A DNA stretch of 9,631 nucleotides from assembly GCA_046302715.1 (NCBI GenBank), contig JBKCHQ010000003.1, positions 1 to 9,631 on the forward strand, in the 5' to 3' direction. Position numbers and translations under genes: made by a program. The notes under the pieces are model-generated. The model had not been told where the DNA came from. It did no database searches and worked only from the letters and a program-made list of their open reading frames with translations. Below, piece after piece: positions 1 through 6,535 of the stretch (positions are counted from its first letter, which is position 1; the number at the start of each line of letters is the position of its first letter). Source of the DNA: CAMCXT01 sp046302715 (GTDB lineage Bacteria > Bacteroidota > Bacteroidia > M30B66).

Positions 1-572
1 AAATAAAAATGATAAAGCTGCTTTACAGGAAAAACAGAGGGTTTTGAAAATTCAAGAATAACCACCTTACCTCCTTTTTTTAATACCCTGCTCATTTCAG
101 ATAATCCCAAGCTCAAATTTTCGAAATTTCGCACCCCGAAAGCCACGGTTACGGCATCAAACGATTGATCTTCGTAAGGCAATTGTTCGGAGTCGCCTTT
201 CACCAACGTGATAATATGATTCAGTTTCTTTCGGGCCACTTTTGTGCGCCCAACTTCCAGCATTTTTTCAGAAAGGTCGAGGCCTGTAATTTTTTCGGGT
301 TTAAGAGCATTCAGCGCCAGAGCGACATCGGCCGTTCCGGTGGCAATATCGAGGATACTTGACGGTTTAAGCGATTTTAATTCGGCAATAAGACGCTTAC
401 GCCAGTAAATATCAATACCAAACGAAAGCGAGCGATTTAAGAAATCATAACGCCCCGAGATAGAGTCAAACATGCGCTCTACCTGCACTTTTTTGGATTC
501 CTTTTCGTTGTATGGCTTTACTTCCACGTTATTAGAACCGCCGAGCGTTGCAGAATGTTCAGTTTGAAGCAT
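1..572 (-). CDS. menG: Demethylmenaquinone methyltransferase (MenG/UbiE family), 3' end beyond the window
   Basis: SAM-dependent C-methyltransferase for the last step of menaquinone synthesis, acting on membrane quinone precursors from the cytosol. I translated the minus strand from ATG at 572-570 and read 190 residues before the left edge; family members are about 230-250 residues, so some 50 are missing. Visible signatures: the first UbiE signature at residues 42-60 (YDFLN, then SFGIDIYW), SAM-binding motif I at 73-85 (ILDIATGTADVAL), the acidic residue ending strand 2 at D99 (GLDLS), and the second UbiE signature at 162-178 (RVLKKGG, then LEFSKP). The start is preferred because the next ATG lies inside the first signature. 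The gene overlaps the end of the kinase gene by 14 bases, suggesting coupled translation. Bacteroidota normally use menaquinone, so the demethylmenaquinone role is inferred over the ubiquinone one. Confidence 0.93.
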   Translation of the reverse strand, partial: MLQTEHSATLGGSNNVEVKPYNEKESKKVQVERMFDSISGRYDFLNRSLSFGIDIYWRKRLIAELKSLKPSSILDIATGTADVALALNALKPEKITGLDLSEKMLEVGRTKVARKKLNHIITLVKGDSEQLPYEDQSFDAVTVAFGVRNFENLSLGLSEMSRVLKKGGKVVILEFSKPSVFPVKQLYHFY

Positions 573-1554
573 ACAAACGCAAGATTTCTGATAGCAATTG
601 TTCTTTATCCGCAGGTACTACACCTACCTTTTCGCAAGCCAGTCCACCGGCAACATTGGCCCAGGCGGCAATTTCACTGAGGGACATGCCGGAGGCCATG
701 CACAGGGCAGCCACGCTAATAACGGTATCGCCTGCGCCGCTTACGTCGGTAATTGAGCGCAAATGGGCCTCGATTAAGTTAGATCCTGCATCATCGGCGT
801 AAAAAACTCCATGCTCCGAGAGCGTTATTAAGGTCATTTTATGATCCAATAAATCGTTCAACCGCTGATGTGCTTCGGCTAACGATGCATGGTTTTTAGC
901 GTTTATGTGCAGATTAAGCCCCTCCTTAATTTCCTTCAAGTTGGGTTTAAATAAATCTACCCCGTTGTAATGATTGAAGTTTCGTTTTTTGGGATCTACC
1001 GCAATTGGGATGTTTCGTTTTTTACATTCTTCCACCACAAAAGCAATAAATTCAGGGTGGAGTAGGCCTTTGTCGTAATCTTCAAACACCAAGGCATCTG
1101 GTTGTTGGTCGAGGAGTTCCCGTACTTTTTGCTGAAGCAGTATGGTTTCTTCGGGGGTAGGGTGTTGGGTTACTTCCTCATCTATGCGTAAAAGGTGGTG
1201 CATTTGCGCCATAATACGCGTTTTTACCGTAGTACGGTTTGAAAGTCGCATCAGAAACGCACTGTTCAATGTATGGTCGTGGAATAATTTTTCGAGAATA
1301 TCGCCGTCATAATCCTTACCCAAGGCTGCCAAAACATCCACCTTTGCTCCTAATGCCATTAAGTTGAGTGCTACATTGGCGGCACCACCCAAGCGATACT
1401 CTCGCCTTTCGGCTAATACCACCGGCACCGGCGCTTCAGGAGAAATACGATCAACCTTGCCCCAAACATAACTGTCGAGCATCACATCGCCAATTACTGC
1501 AATACGTTTCGAATTGAAACCTTCAAATATTTCTGATATTTCTTTTTCGCTCAT
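559..1554 (-). CDS. rfaE1: D-glycero-beta-D-manno-heptose-7-phosphate kinase, stand-alone RfaE1/HldA type
   Basis: PfkB/ribokinase-family sugar kinase of 331 residues. It aligns throughout with the kinase half of E. coli HldE (RfaE) and has no fused nucleotidyltransferase domain, so it matches the single-domain HldA form. The family converts heptose 7-phosphate to heptose 1,7-bisphosphate for ADP-heptose, the lipopolysaccharide inner-core precursor. Visible motifs: GDVMLDSYVWG at 22-32 and RISPEAPVPVV at 36-46; the sugar-binding GGAANVA stretch at 56-62; DPKK at 187-190; FKPNLKEI at 202-209; and the PfkB signature DVSGAGDT at 270-277, with D276 as the expected catalytic base. The ATG overlaps the aminotransferase stop (ATGA, 4 bases). 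Its own stop lies inside the menG start region. The family assignment is firm. The exact sugar phosphate is inferred by similarity. Confidence 0.88.
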   Translation of the reverse strand: MSEKEISEIFEGFNSKRIAVIGDVMLDSYVWGKVDRISPEAPVPVVLAERREYRLGGAANVALNLMALGAKVDVLAALGKDYDGDILEKLFHDHTLNSAFLMRLSNRTTVKTRIMAQMHHLLRIDEEVTQHPTPEETILLQQKVRELLDQQPDALVFEDYDKGLLHPEFIAFVVEECKKRNIPIAVDPKKRNFNHYNGVDLFKPNLKEIKEGLNLHINAKNHASLAEAHQRLNDLLDHKMTLITLSEHGVFYADDAGSNLIEAHLRSITDVSGAGDTVISVAALCMASGMSLSEIAAWANVAGGLACEKVGVVPADKEQLLSEILRLYASN

Positions 1555-2744
1555 TGCAGCGCTTCAAGGCCTTTTTTTATTCGTTTTACCGATTCGATAA
1601 TGATATCTTCCGATGTGGCATAGGATAATCTTATGGAACGCGAGCATCCAAATGCTTCACCGCTTACTGTTGCAATCAAATGTTCGTTAAGAAGGTATAG
1701 CGTTAATTCATGGGTGTTGCTTATGGTCTGGTTGCCATGGCGCTTTCCTAAGAAATGCTCCACGTTCGGAAAAAAGTAAAAGGCCCCGTCGGGCAAGTTA
1801 ACCCCAAGGCCATCAATCTCTTTAAGTAAGGAGTACATAAGGTCTCTACGTTTCCTAAAGCCGTCTACCATAGGTTGAACGGTTACAGGATCGGCAAGCA
1901 ACGCTTCGATGGCCGTACGTTGTGTTATGGAGCAAGTTCCCGATGTAATTTGTCCCTGAAATTTATCACAGGCATCAGCAATCCACTTAGGGGCCCCAAT
2001 GTACCCCAGCCTCCAGCCGGTCATGGCAAAGCACTTCGACAACCCGTTAACGGTTACCGTTTTGTCATACACTTGCGGGAACGTGGCTATGGAACAGTGT
2101 TTTTCGCCAAAACGGATGTGTTCATAAATCTCATCCGAAATAATTAGCAGGTTGGGAAACTGTGCAAAGAAGTCGGCAAGTCTGCCCAATTCTACTTTTG
2201 AATATACCGATCCGGTCGGGTTACAAGGCGAGCTAAAAATAATCAGGCGTGTTTTGTCGTTTATATGTCCTCCCAGCATTTCGGGGCTGATTTTAAAATC
2301 GTGTTCAATACCCGAATACACAATTTTGGGTATGCCACCTGCCAATTTTATAAGTTCAATATAACTTACCCAGTAGGGTGCAGGTAGCAGCACTTCATCG
2401 CCTTCATCTACCAGACTGAGAATTACATTGGCAATGGATTGTTTGGCACCTGTTGAAACGATTATTTGTTCGGCTTTATACTCTATTTCGTTATCCCTTT
2501 TGAATTTTACCGAGGCAGCTTCCCGCAATTCCTGAAACCCCGCTACCGGTGTGTAATGGGTATAATTTTCATGAATGGCACGAATGGCCGCTTCTTTTAA
2601 AAATGAAGGGGTATCATAATCGGGCTCGCCAATACTTAAACTTATTACATCTTTTCCCTGTGCCTTTAATTCTCTGCTTCTCCTGGCCATGGCCAGCGTT
2701 TCTGACTCACTCAGCACCTGCAATCGTTTAGCTACTCGATTCAT
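1551..2744 (-). CDS. aspC: PLP-dependent aminotransferase, class I (aspartate aminotransferase Ib-like)
   Basis: Fold-type I aminotransferase of 397 residues, probably interconverting aspartate and 2-oxoglutarate with oxaloacetate and glutamate in the cytosol. Motifs, numbered from the chosen ATG: SIGEPDYDTP near 38-46, the ring-stacking W125 in APYWVSY, N175 in CNPTG, D204 and Y207 in ISDEIYEHI, and the PLP-binding lysine K237 in LSKCFAMTGWRLG. R245 follows for phosphate, and R372 in SIRLSYA is the carboxylate-binding arginine. The frame extends upstream to a TTG at 2768, but that codon lies inside a TAnnTTTG promoter element, so the ATG at 2744 is chosen; it also gives the usual family length. 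It is the first gene of the minus-strand operon. Aspartate is the likely substrate, but related enzymes accept other amino acids or prephenate, so specificity is not settled. Confidence 0.9.
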   Translation of the reverse strand: MNRVAKRLQVLSESETLAMARRSRELKAQGKDVISLSIGEPDYDTPSFLKEAAIRAIHENYTHYTPVAGFQELREAASVKFKRDNEIEYKAEQIIVSTGAKQSIANVILSLVDEGDEVLLPAPYWVSYIELIKLAGGIPKIVYSGIEHDFKISPEMLGGHINDKTRLIIFSSPCNPTGSVYSKVELGRLADFFAQFPNLLIISDEIYEHIRFGEKHCSIATFPQVYDKTVTVNGLSKCFAMTGWRLGYIGAPKWIADACDKFQGQITSGTCSITQRTAIEALLADPVTVQPMVDGFRKRRDLMYSLLKEIDGLGVNLPDGAFYFFPNVEHFLGKRHGNQTISNTHELTLYLLNEHLIATVSGEAFGCSRSIRLSYATSEDIIIESVKRIKKGLEALQ

Positions 2745-2765
2745 TTTAGGGTTTGATTTGGACTG

Positions 2766-2773
2766 CAAACTTA
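2766..2773 (-). promoter_or_regulatory. Bacteroidota-type -7 promoter element of the aminotransferase operon
   Basis: The minus strand reads TAAGTTTG, an exact match to TAnnTTTG, with 21 bases between it and the ATG at 2744. No clear -33 TTTG is seen at the expected distance; a TTG at 2788-2786 is rather close. The element implies a leader of roughly 10-15 bases. Confidence 0.6.
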
Positions 2774-2803
2774 TCGGAATTTTTTCAATCAGCCTAAATG
2801 GTC

Positions 2804-2811
2804 TAATTTTG
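2804..2811 (+). promoter_or_regulatory. Bacteroidota-type -7 promoter element of the epimerase-like/DAHP synthase operon
   Basis: The plus strand reads TAATTTTG, an exact match to TAnnTTTG, 19 bases before the ATG at 2831. It is divergent from the minus-strand element at 2773-2766, so two promoters share an 86-bp gap. No convincing -33 element is visible. Confidence 0.6.
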
Positions 2812-2830
2812 CTCCCGATATTTACACTTC

Positions 2831-3763
2831 ATGCGCATTTCTGCATCGGTTTCGACCGTCCCGCATACTTCACTCAACACCACCGTTGCGCTTCTCGATC
2901 AGTCGGATGTAGACAGCTATCACCTAGACAGCATCGAAGATCCAGGCATCTTTCAATTTGCCGAATCCCTCCGAAAAATTACAGAAAAGCCCTTTGATCT
3001 TCATTTAATTACTGCTCAACCCGAAAAGTATTGGGATTTAATTCGCCGCTCCGACATTGAGCTTGTTCATTTTCAGCTCGAAAATTTGCAACGACCCTTA
3101 TTTATACCCGACGATTTAAAGGCACGTGTTGGGCTAGCCCTGCAACCACATACACCTGCCGAACATTTTTCGGTGTACCGCAGCGAGGCCGCCTCGGTTT
3201 TGCTCATGCTTACCACGCCAGGGAAGAGTGGTGGCGCATTTCATCCACGTTATTTCGAGCATATAATTCGTTTTAGGGAGTTGTATCCCGAAAAAAAAAT
3301 AACGGTTGATGGTGGGGTGAATCATGAAGTAGCTTCTGTATTACGTCTTATGGGCATTCATACATCGGTTTCTGGTTCATTTATCTTAAAGCATGCTAAT
3401 ATTTCGGAGGCCTTACATCAACTTAGGTTTTATGACGATATTCCATGGAACTTAAACGAGGTTATGGCTCATGGTACCGATTGGCTGTGCTCCGATAATG
3501 CCAGTTTTGGCGTATTGCCCGATAGTTATTACCTCGATATGGATGGCTCTATTACTGATATTACCTCGAGTTCCGCCTGGCAAAATCAATTGGAACACAT
3601 TGCGGTTTTTAAAGATGCGTTAGGGCGCGGCCTGTTTGCCCCGATGCATTTGCCTCTTAAAAATTTAAAACAGGCCACAACGCAACTCCATAACGCGCCC
3701 AATTATGTATTTGCCGTGGACGAGCACCGCGCTATTCGGGGTACTTTTTTTCTTCAAAATTAA
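2831..3763 (+). CDS. Ribulose-phosphate 3-epimerase-like protein with an unassigned C-terminal domain
   Basis: Residues 1-200 align with the TIM barrel of ribulose-phosphate 3-epimerase (RPE), which interconverts ribulose and xylulose 5-phosphates using two catalytic aspartates and a bound metal. Expected equivalents are present: H31 and D33 (HLD), H58 (DLHLI), D160 (VDGGV) and a phosphate-site SGS at 181-183. Several usual motifs differ: the N-terminal SILSADF is not recognisable, and the MSVNPGFGGQ loop is MLTTPGKSGGAF at 126-137. The protein is 310 residues against about 215-225 for RPE. Residues 201-310 are extra; their last 40 or so, with VFAVDEHRAIRG, loosely resemble half of a CBS module. 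It is first in an operon, 6 bases before a DAHP synthase gene. An active RPE supplying erythrose 4-phosphate is plausible, but a different substrate or a regulatory role is possible, so no symbol is given. Confidence 0.8.
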   Translation: MRISASVSTVPHTSLNTTVALLDQSDVDSYHLDSIEDPGIFQFAESLRKITEKPFDLHLITAQPEKYWDLIRRSDIELVHFQLENLQRPLFIPDDLKARVGLALQPHTPAEHFSVYRSEAASVLLMLTTPGKSGGAFHPRYFEHIIRFRELYPEKKITVDGGVNHEVASVLRLMGIHTSVSGSFILKHANISEALHQLRFYDDIPWNLNEVMAHGTDWLCSDNASFGVLPDSYYLDMDGSITDITSSSAWQNQLEHIAVFKDALGRGLFAPMHLPLKNLKQATTQLHNAPNYVFAVDEHRAIRGTFFLQN

Positions 3764-3769
3764 CACTGT

Positions 3770-4768
3770 ATGATTCTTCATCTCCATAAATCAAATCTCC
3801 CACAGCCGGTTAACGAACTTGCTGCTTCACACCAGGCTGTTTGGTTCGAAGCCGATGACCATTTCGTCTTTGTATTATCTTCTAGTGTTAAAGAGGTGCC
3901 TCACACCTTGGAAAAATGCGTGCAAACTGCGTGGTCCTGCGAATCAGATATTCAACTCGCTTCTAAAAATTACCGCAAAAATTTACGCGAGGTGTCCTGG
4001 GGGAAAACCCGTATTGGCGGCGATACCCAAAATACGGTTATGATTGCTGGGCCTTGCTCGGCCGAGTCTGAAGCGCAGCTTGATCAGTCGGCGCAGCTCC
4101 TTGCTGAGTTAGGGATAAGCAACATTAGAGCGGGTGCCTTTAAACCTCGCACTTCACCTTACACCTTTCAAGGATTGGGCGAAGAGGGGCTTAAAATGCT
4201 GGCCGATATACGCCAGAAATATGGCTTTTCGGTTGTAACCGAGGTGCGCGATGCCACACAGCTCGAATTGGTTATTGAATATGCCGATGTTATTCAGATC
4301 GGCGCCAAGTCGATGTATGATCATGGTATTTTGCGCCGTTGTGGTAAAACGCAAAAGCCGGTGCTTATAAAGCGTGGTTTTGGAACCACCTTACAGGAAT
4401 TTGTGCAGTGTGCAGAGTTTATTCTTTCGGGTGGAAATCCTAATGTAATGCTTTGCGAAAGGGGCATCAGAACGTTTGAAACCAAAACCCGGTTCACGCT
4501 TGATTTATGCGGTGTGGCTTATTTAAAGGAGCATACCAATTTGCCGGTAATCCTCGATCCGAGTCATGCCATGGGGTATGCATATGGTGTAGCCGATTTA
4601 ACCCGAGCCTGCATGGCCATGGGGGTAGATGGACTTCTGGTGGAGGTACATCCTACGCCTAAAACGGCCTTGTCAGACGCTTCGCAGCAGCTCGATCACG
4701 GGCAGTTTCGCTCGCTTGTTAATAGCCTGCAGCCAATTGCAACTGCAGTAAACCGAAATTTAGTATAA
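3770..4768 (+). CDS. aroF: 3-deoxy-7-phosphoheptulonate synthase, type I beta (DAHP synthase), divergent
   Basis: Condenses phosphoenolpyruvate with erythrose 4-phosphate, the first shikimate-pathway step. Residues from about 88 form the DAHPS/Kdo8P-synthase barrel: GPCSAES at 94-100, GAFKPRTSPY at 122-131, LIKRG at 199-203, CERGIRTFE at 229-237, DPSHA at 263-267, and EVHP at 292-295. Metal ligands expected from Thermotoga maritima DAHPS appear as C96, H266, E292 and D303. KPRTSPY distinguishes it from KdsA. Residues 1-80 match in place the ferredoxin-like regulatory domain of the Thermotoga enzyme but are weakly conserved. One oddity: the usual GARNxQN loop is GAKSMYD (178-184), putting lysine where an arginine normally contacts PEP phosphate. 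It starts 6 bases after the epimerase-like gene and ends 3 bases before the phosphatase gene. The symbol follows common usage for type I beta enzymes. Confidence 0.88.
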   Translation: MILHLHKSNLPQPVNELAASHQAVWFEADDHFVFVLSSSVKEVPHTLEKCVQTAWSCESDIQLASKNYRKNLREVSWGKTRIGGDTQNTVMIAGPCSAESEAQLDQSAQLLAELGISNIRAGAFKPRTSPYTFQGLGEEGLKMLADIRQKYGFSVVTEVRDATQLELVIEYADVIQIGAKSMYDHGILRRCGKTQKPVLIKRGFGTTLQEFVQCAEFILSGGNPNVMLCERGIRTFETKTRFTLDLCGVAYLKEHTNLPVILDPSHAMGYAYGVADLTRACMAMGVDGLLVEVHPTPKTALSDASQQLDHGQFRSLVNSLQPIATAVNRNLV

Positions 4769-4771
4769 GCC

Positions 4772-5452
4772 ATGTTTTTTGAAAAAAATATTGCCTTTCT
4801 AAAGCGGCAAAGGCCTCAGCTGGGAACCAACGACTTTTGGGAAAAGCTAAGCAGCAGCGGTCAGTTTTCGCCTCAACAGCTCCTCGACATATGTATGCTA
4901 AGCGGCTACTCATTACAGCAATTGGTTCATAGCGACTTATCGGCAACTAATGCCCTGGCGGAAGGAATAAAGCTTGTTATTTTTGACGTGGATGGTGTAC
5001 TTACTGATGCCGGGATGTATTATACCGAGTCGGGAGATGAATTCAAGAAATTTAATGCACGCGATGGTTTGGCCATAAAAGCACTGCCCAAACTGGGATA
5101 TTCTACCGGAATTATAAGCCATGGGAAAAATATAAAGCTTATCAGCAATCGTGCTTCATTATTGGGAATTACAAAAGTTTATTGTGGTAATGAACCTAAA
5201 GATAAAGTGCTGCTGGAGTGGTGCAACGAATTGAACATTGTTCCTAAACAAGTGGCGTATATTGGTGATGATGTGAACGATCTTTCCATCATGGCCTTAT
5301 GTGGATTTACTGCTGCACCTGGCGATGCCGTGGAACGGGTTAAAAATAAAGTGCATGTCGTACTGCAAACAGCGGGGGGCTGCGGTTGTGTTAGGGAATG
5401 GATTGACCATTATATTTTACCCGAGCCCATTAACGAGAATACATACAGATGA
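4772..5452 (+). CDS. KdsC-like HAD phosphatase (subfamily C0) with an N-terminal degenerate HTH-like domain
   Basis: Residues 66-215 form a small capless HAD phosphatase like KdsC (Kdo 8-phosphate phosphatase) and the phosphatases linked to nonulosonate synthesis. Motif I is FDVDGVLTD with D72 as nucleophile and D74 as acid/base. Motif II is S116 in GIISHG. The motif III lysine is probably K145 (PKDKV), and motif IV is GDDVND at 165-170. KdsC usually has SGR after motif II and a C-terminal GGRGxVRE; here these read SHGKN and GGCGCVRE (202-209). Residues 1-58 are extra for KdsC. They resemble an XRE helix-turn-helix start (KNIAFLK) and end (LLDICMLSGYSLQQLVHSDL), but the recognition-helix part is missing. 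It lies 3 bases after the DAHP synthase gene and overlaps hemE by ATGA. Candidate substrates are Kdo 8-phosphate, nonulosonate 9-phosphate or another 3-deoxy-ulosonate phosphate. Confidence 0.85.
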   Translation: MFFEKNIAFLKRQRPQLGTNDFWEKLSSSGQFSPQQLLDICMLSGYSLQQLVHSDLSATNALAEGIKLVIFDVDGVLTDAGMYYTESGDEFKKFNARDGLAIKALPKLGYSTGIISHGKNIKLISNRASLLGITKVYCGNEPKDKVLLEWCNELNIVPKQVAYIGDDVNDLSIMALCGFTAAPGDAVERVKNKVHVVLQTAGGCGCVREWIDHYILPEPINENTYR

Positions 5453-6483
5453 AACTACAAAACGACATAGTGCTGCGGGCAGCCCGCGGCGAAAAAACCG
5501 AACGAAGCCCTGTATGGCTCATGCGACAGGCAGGACGTATTCTGCCCGAATACCGAGCCATCCGAAGTAAACTTTCAGGCTTTATTGAATTGGTGGAAAC
5601 ACCCGAACTGGCCGCCGAGGTTACCCTTCAACCAGTGGATTTGCTCGATGTAGATGCCGCCATAATTTTTTCGGATATACTGGTGGTGCCGCAGGCTATG
5701 GGCTGCGCCTATGAGATGATAGAAAGCAAGGGCCCATATTTTCCCAAAACCGTTCGCAATTTTACTGATTTACATTCCATTCGAATAGCCGATCCCGGAG
5801 CCGATTTAAAATTTGTTACCGACGCCATCCGTATTACCAAACAACAACTTAACGGGCGGGTTCCCCTGATTGGTTTTGCCGGCGCCCCCTGGACTATTTT
5901 TGCCTACATGACCGAAGGTTCGGGCTCCAAAACTTTTTCAGTGTCTCGACGCCTGTTGTATGAAGAGGCTAAGTTTTCGCACACGCTTTTAGAACGTATT
6001 ACCGAATCGACCATAGCTTATTTAAAGGCACAAATTGAGGCAGGCGCCGATATGGTGCAGCTTTTTGATTCGTGGGCCGGTATTTTGGGTCCTGCTCAAT
6101 ATGCCGAGTTCGCAACGCCTTACATTGCACGCATTGCCGAAGCTATTACCGAGGTTCCGGTCACTGTTTTTTCAAAAGGGGCATTCTTTGCGCTGGGTGA
6201 GTTATCATCGCTTCCTTGCAATACTTTGGGTTTAGACTGGCATACCGATATTCGTTGGGCCAAAACCCAGCTTAAACGACCGGTAACGCTTCAAGGCAAT
6301 GCTGATCCTTGTTTGTTATATGGTTCGGAGGAAACCATCAAGACGGGCGTTGCCGATATGTTGGAGGCATTCGGCGATCATCCCCATATTGCCAATTTGG
6401 GGCTTGGTTTGTATCCGGATACCGATGCCGAAAAGGTGCGTTATTTTATTAAAGAGGTTAAGAATTACAAACGACAAGGCTAA
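5449..6483 (+). CDS. hemE: Uroporphyrinogen decarboxylase
   Basis: Cytosolic cofactor-free decarboxylase that converts uroporphyrinogen III to coproporphyrinogen III in haem synthesis. At 344 residues it is of normal length. Signature residues, by alignment to human UROD: R26 and R30 in MRQAGR (R37, R41), D76 in FSDIL (D86), Y153 in FAYMTEG (Y164), and S208 in FDSWAG (S219). GFAGAPWT at 142-149 and LQGNADPCLLY at 281-291 are also typical. A departure lies near the C-terminus: the loop usually reading NLGHG is NLGLG, so L319 (codon CTT) replaces the histidine equivalent to human H339. The rest of that region follows the family closely (IANLG, GLYPDTD), so misalignment is unlikely. The ATG overlaps the phosphatase stop by 4 bases, indicating translational coupling; it appears to be the last gene of the operon. 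Confidence 0.95.
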   Translation: MKLQNDIVLRAARGEKTERSPVWLMRQAGRILPEYRAIRSKLSGFIELVETPELAAEVTLQPVDLLDVDAAIIFSDILVVPQAMGCAYEMIESKGPYFPKTVRNFTDLHSIRIADPGADLKFVTDAIRITKQQLNGRVPLIGFAGAPWTIFAYMTEGSGSKTFSVSRRLLYEEAKFSHTLLERITESTIAYLKAQIEAGADMVQLFDSWAGILGPAQYAEFATPYIARIAEAITEVPVTVFSKGAFFALGELSSLPCNTLGLDWHTDIRWAKTQLKRPVTLQGNADPCLLYGSEETIKTGVADMLEAFGDHPHIANLGLGLYPDTDAEKVRYFIKEVKNYKRQG

Positions 6484-6506
6484 TCAGTAACAGGTACTAA
6501 TTAGTG

Positions 6507-6514
6507 TATCTTTG
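6507..6514 (+). promoter_or_regulatory. Bacteroidota-type -7 promoter element of the glycosyltransferase gene
   Basis: TATCTTTG matches TAnnTTTG exactly, 24 bases after the hemE stop and 21 bases before the GTG start at 6536. It argues for a transcript separate from the hemE operon and against using the TTG at 6512 as a start. No clear -33 element is seen. Confidence 0.65.
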
Positions 6515-6535
6515 ACCCACAAAATAGTATTCTTT

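Noticed and set aside
2745..2768. Upstream TTG start (2768) for the aminotransferase, adding 8 residues
   Set aside because: The TTG is part of the minus-strand promoter element TAAGTTTG, and the ATG at 2744 gives the usual family length.
3536..3562. HAD motif I look-alike (LDMDGSITD) in the tail of the epimerase-like protein
   Set aside because: Only about 70 residues follow and no motif II, III or IV is visible, so a HAD domain cannot fit.
4772..5452. Reading the phosphatase as a DNA-binding regulator because of its XRE-like N-terminus
   Set aside because: The recognition-helix region is missing and the HAD catalytic motifs are intact, so an enzyme is far more likely.
6512..6535. Upstream TTG start (6512) for the glycosyltransferase, adding 8 residues
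   Set aside because: The TTG lies inside TATCTTTG, a -7 promoter element; GTG at 6536 starts directly before the first conserved strand.
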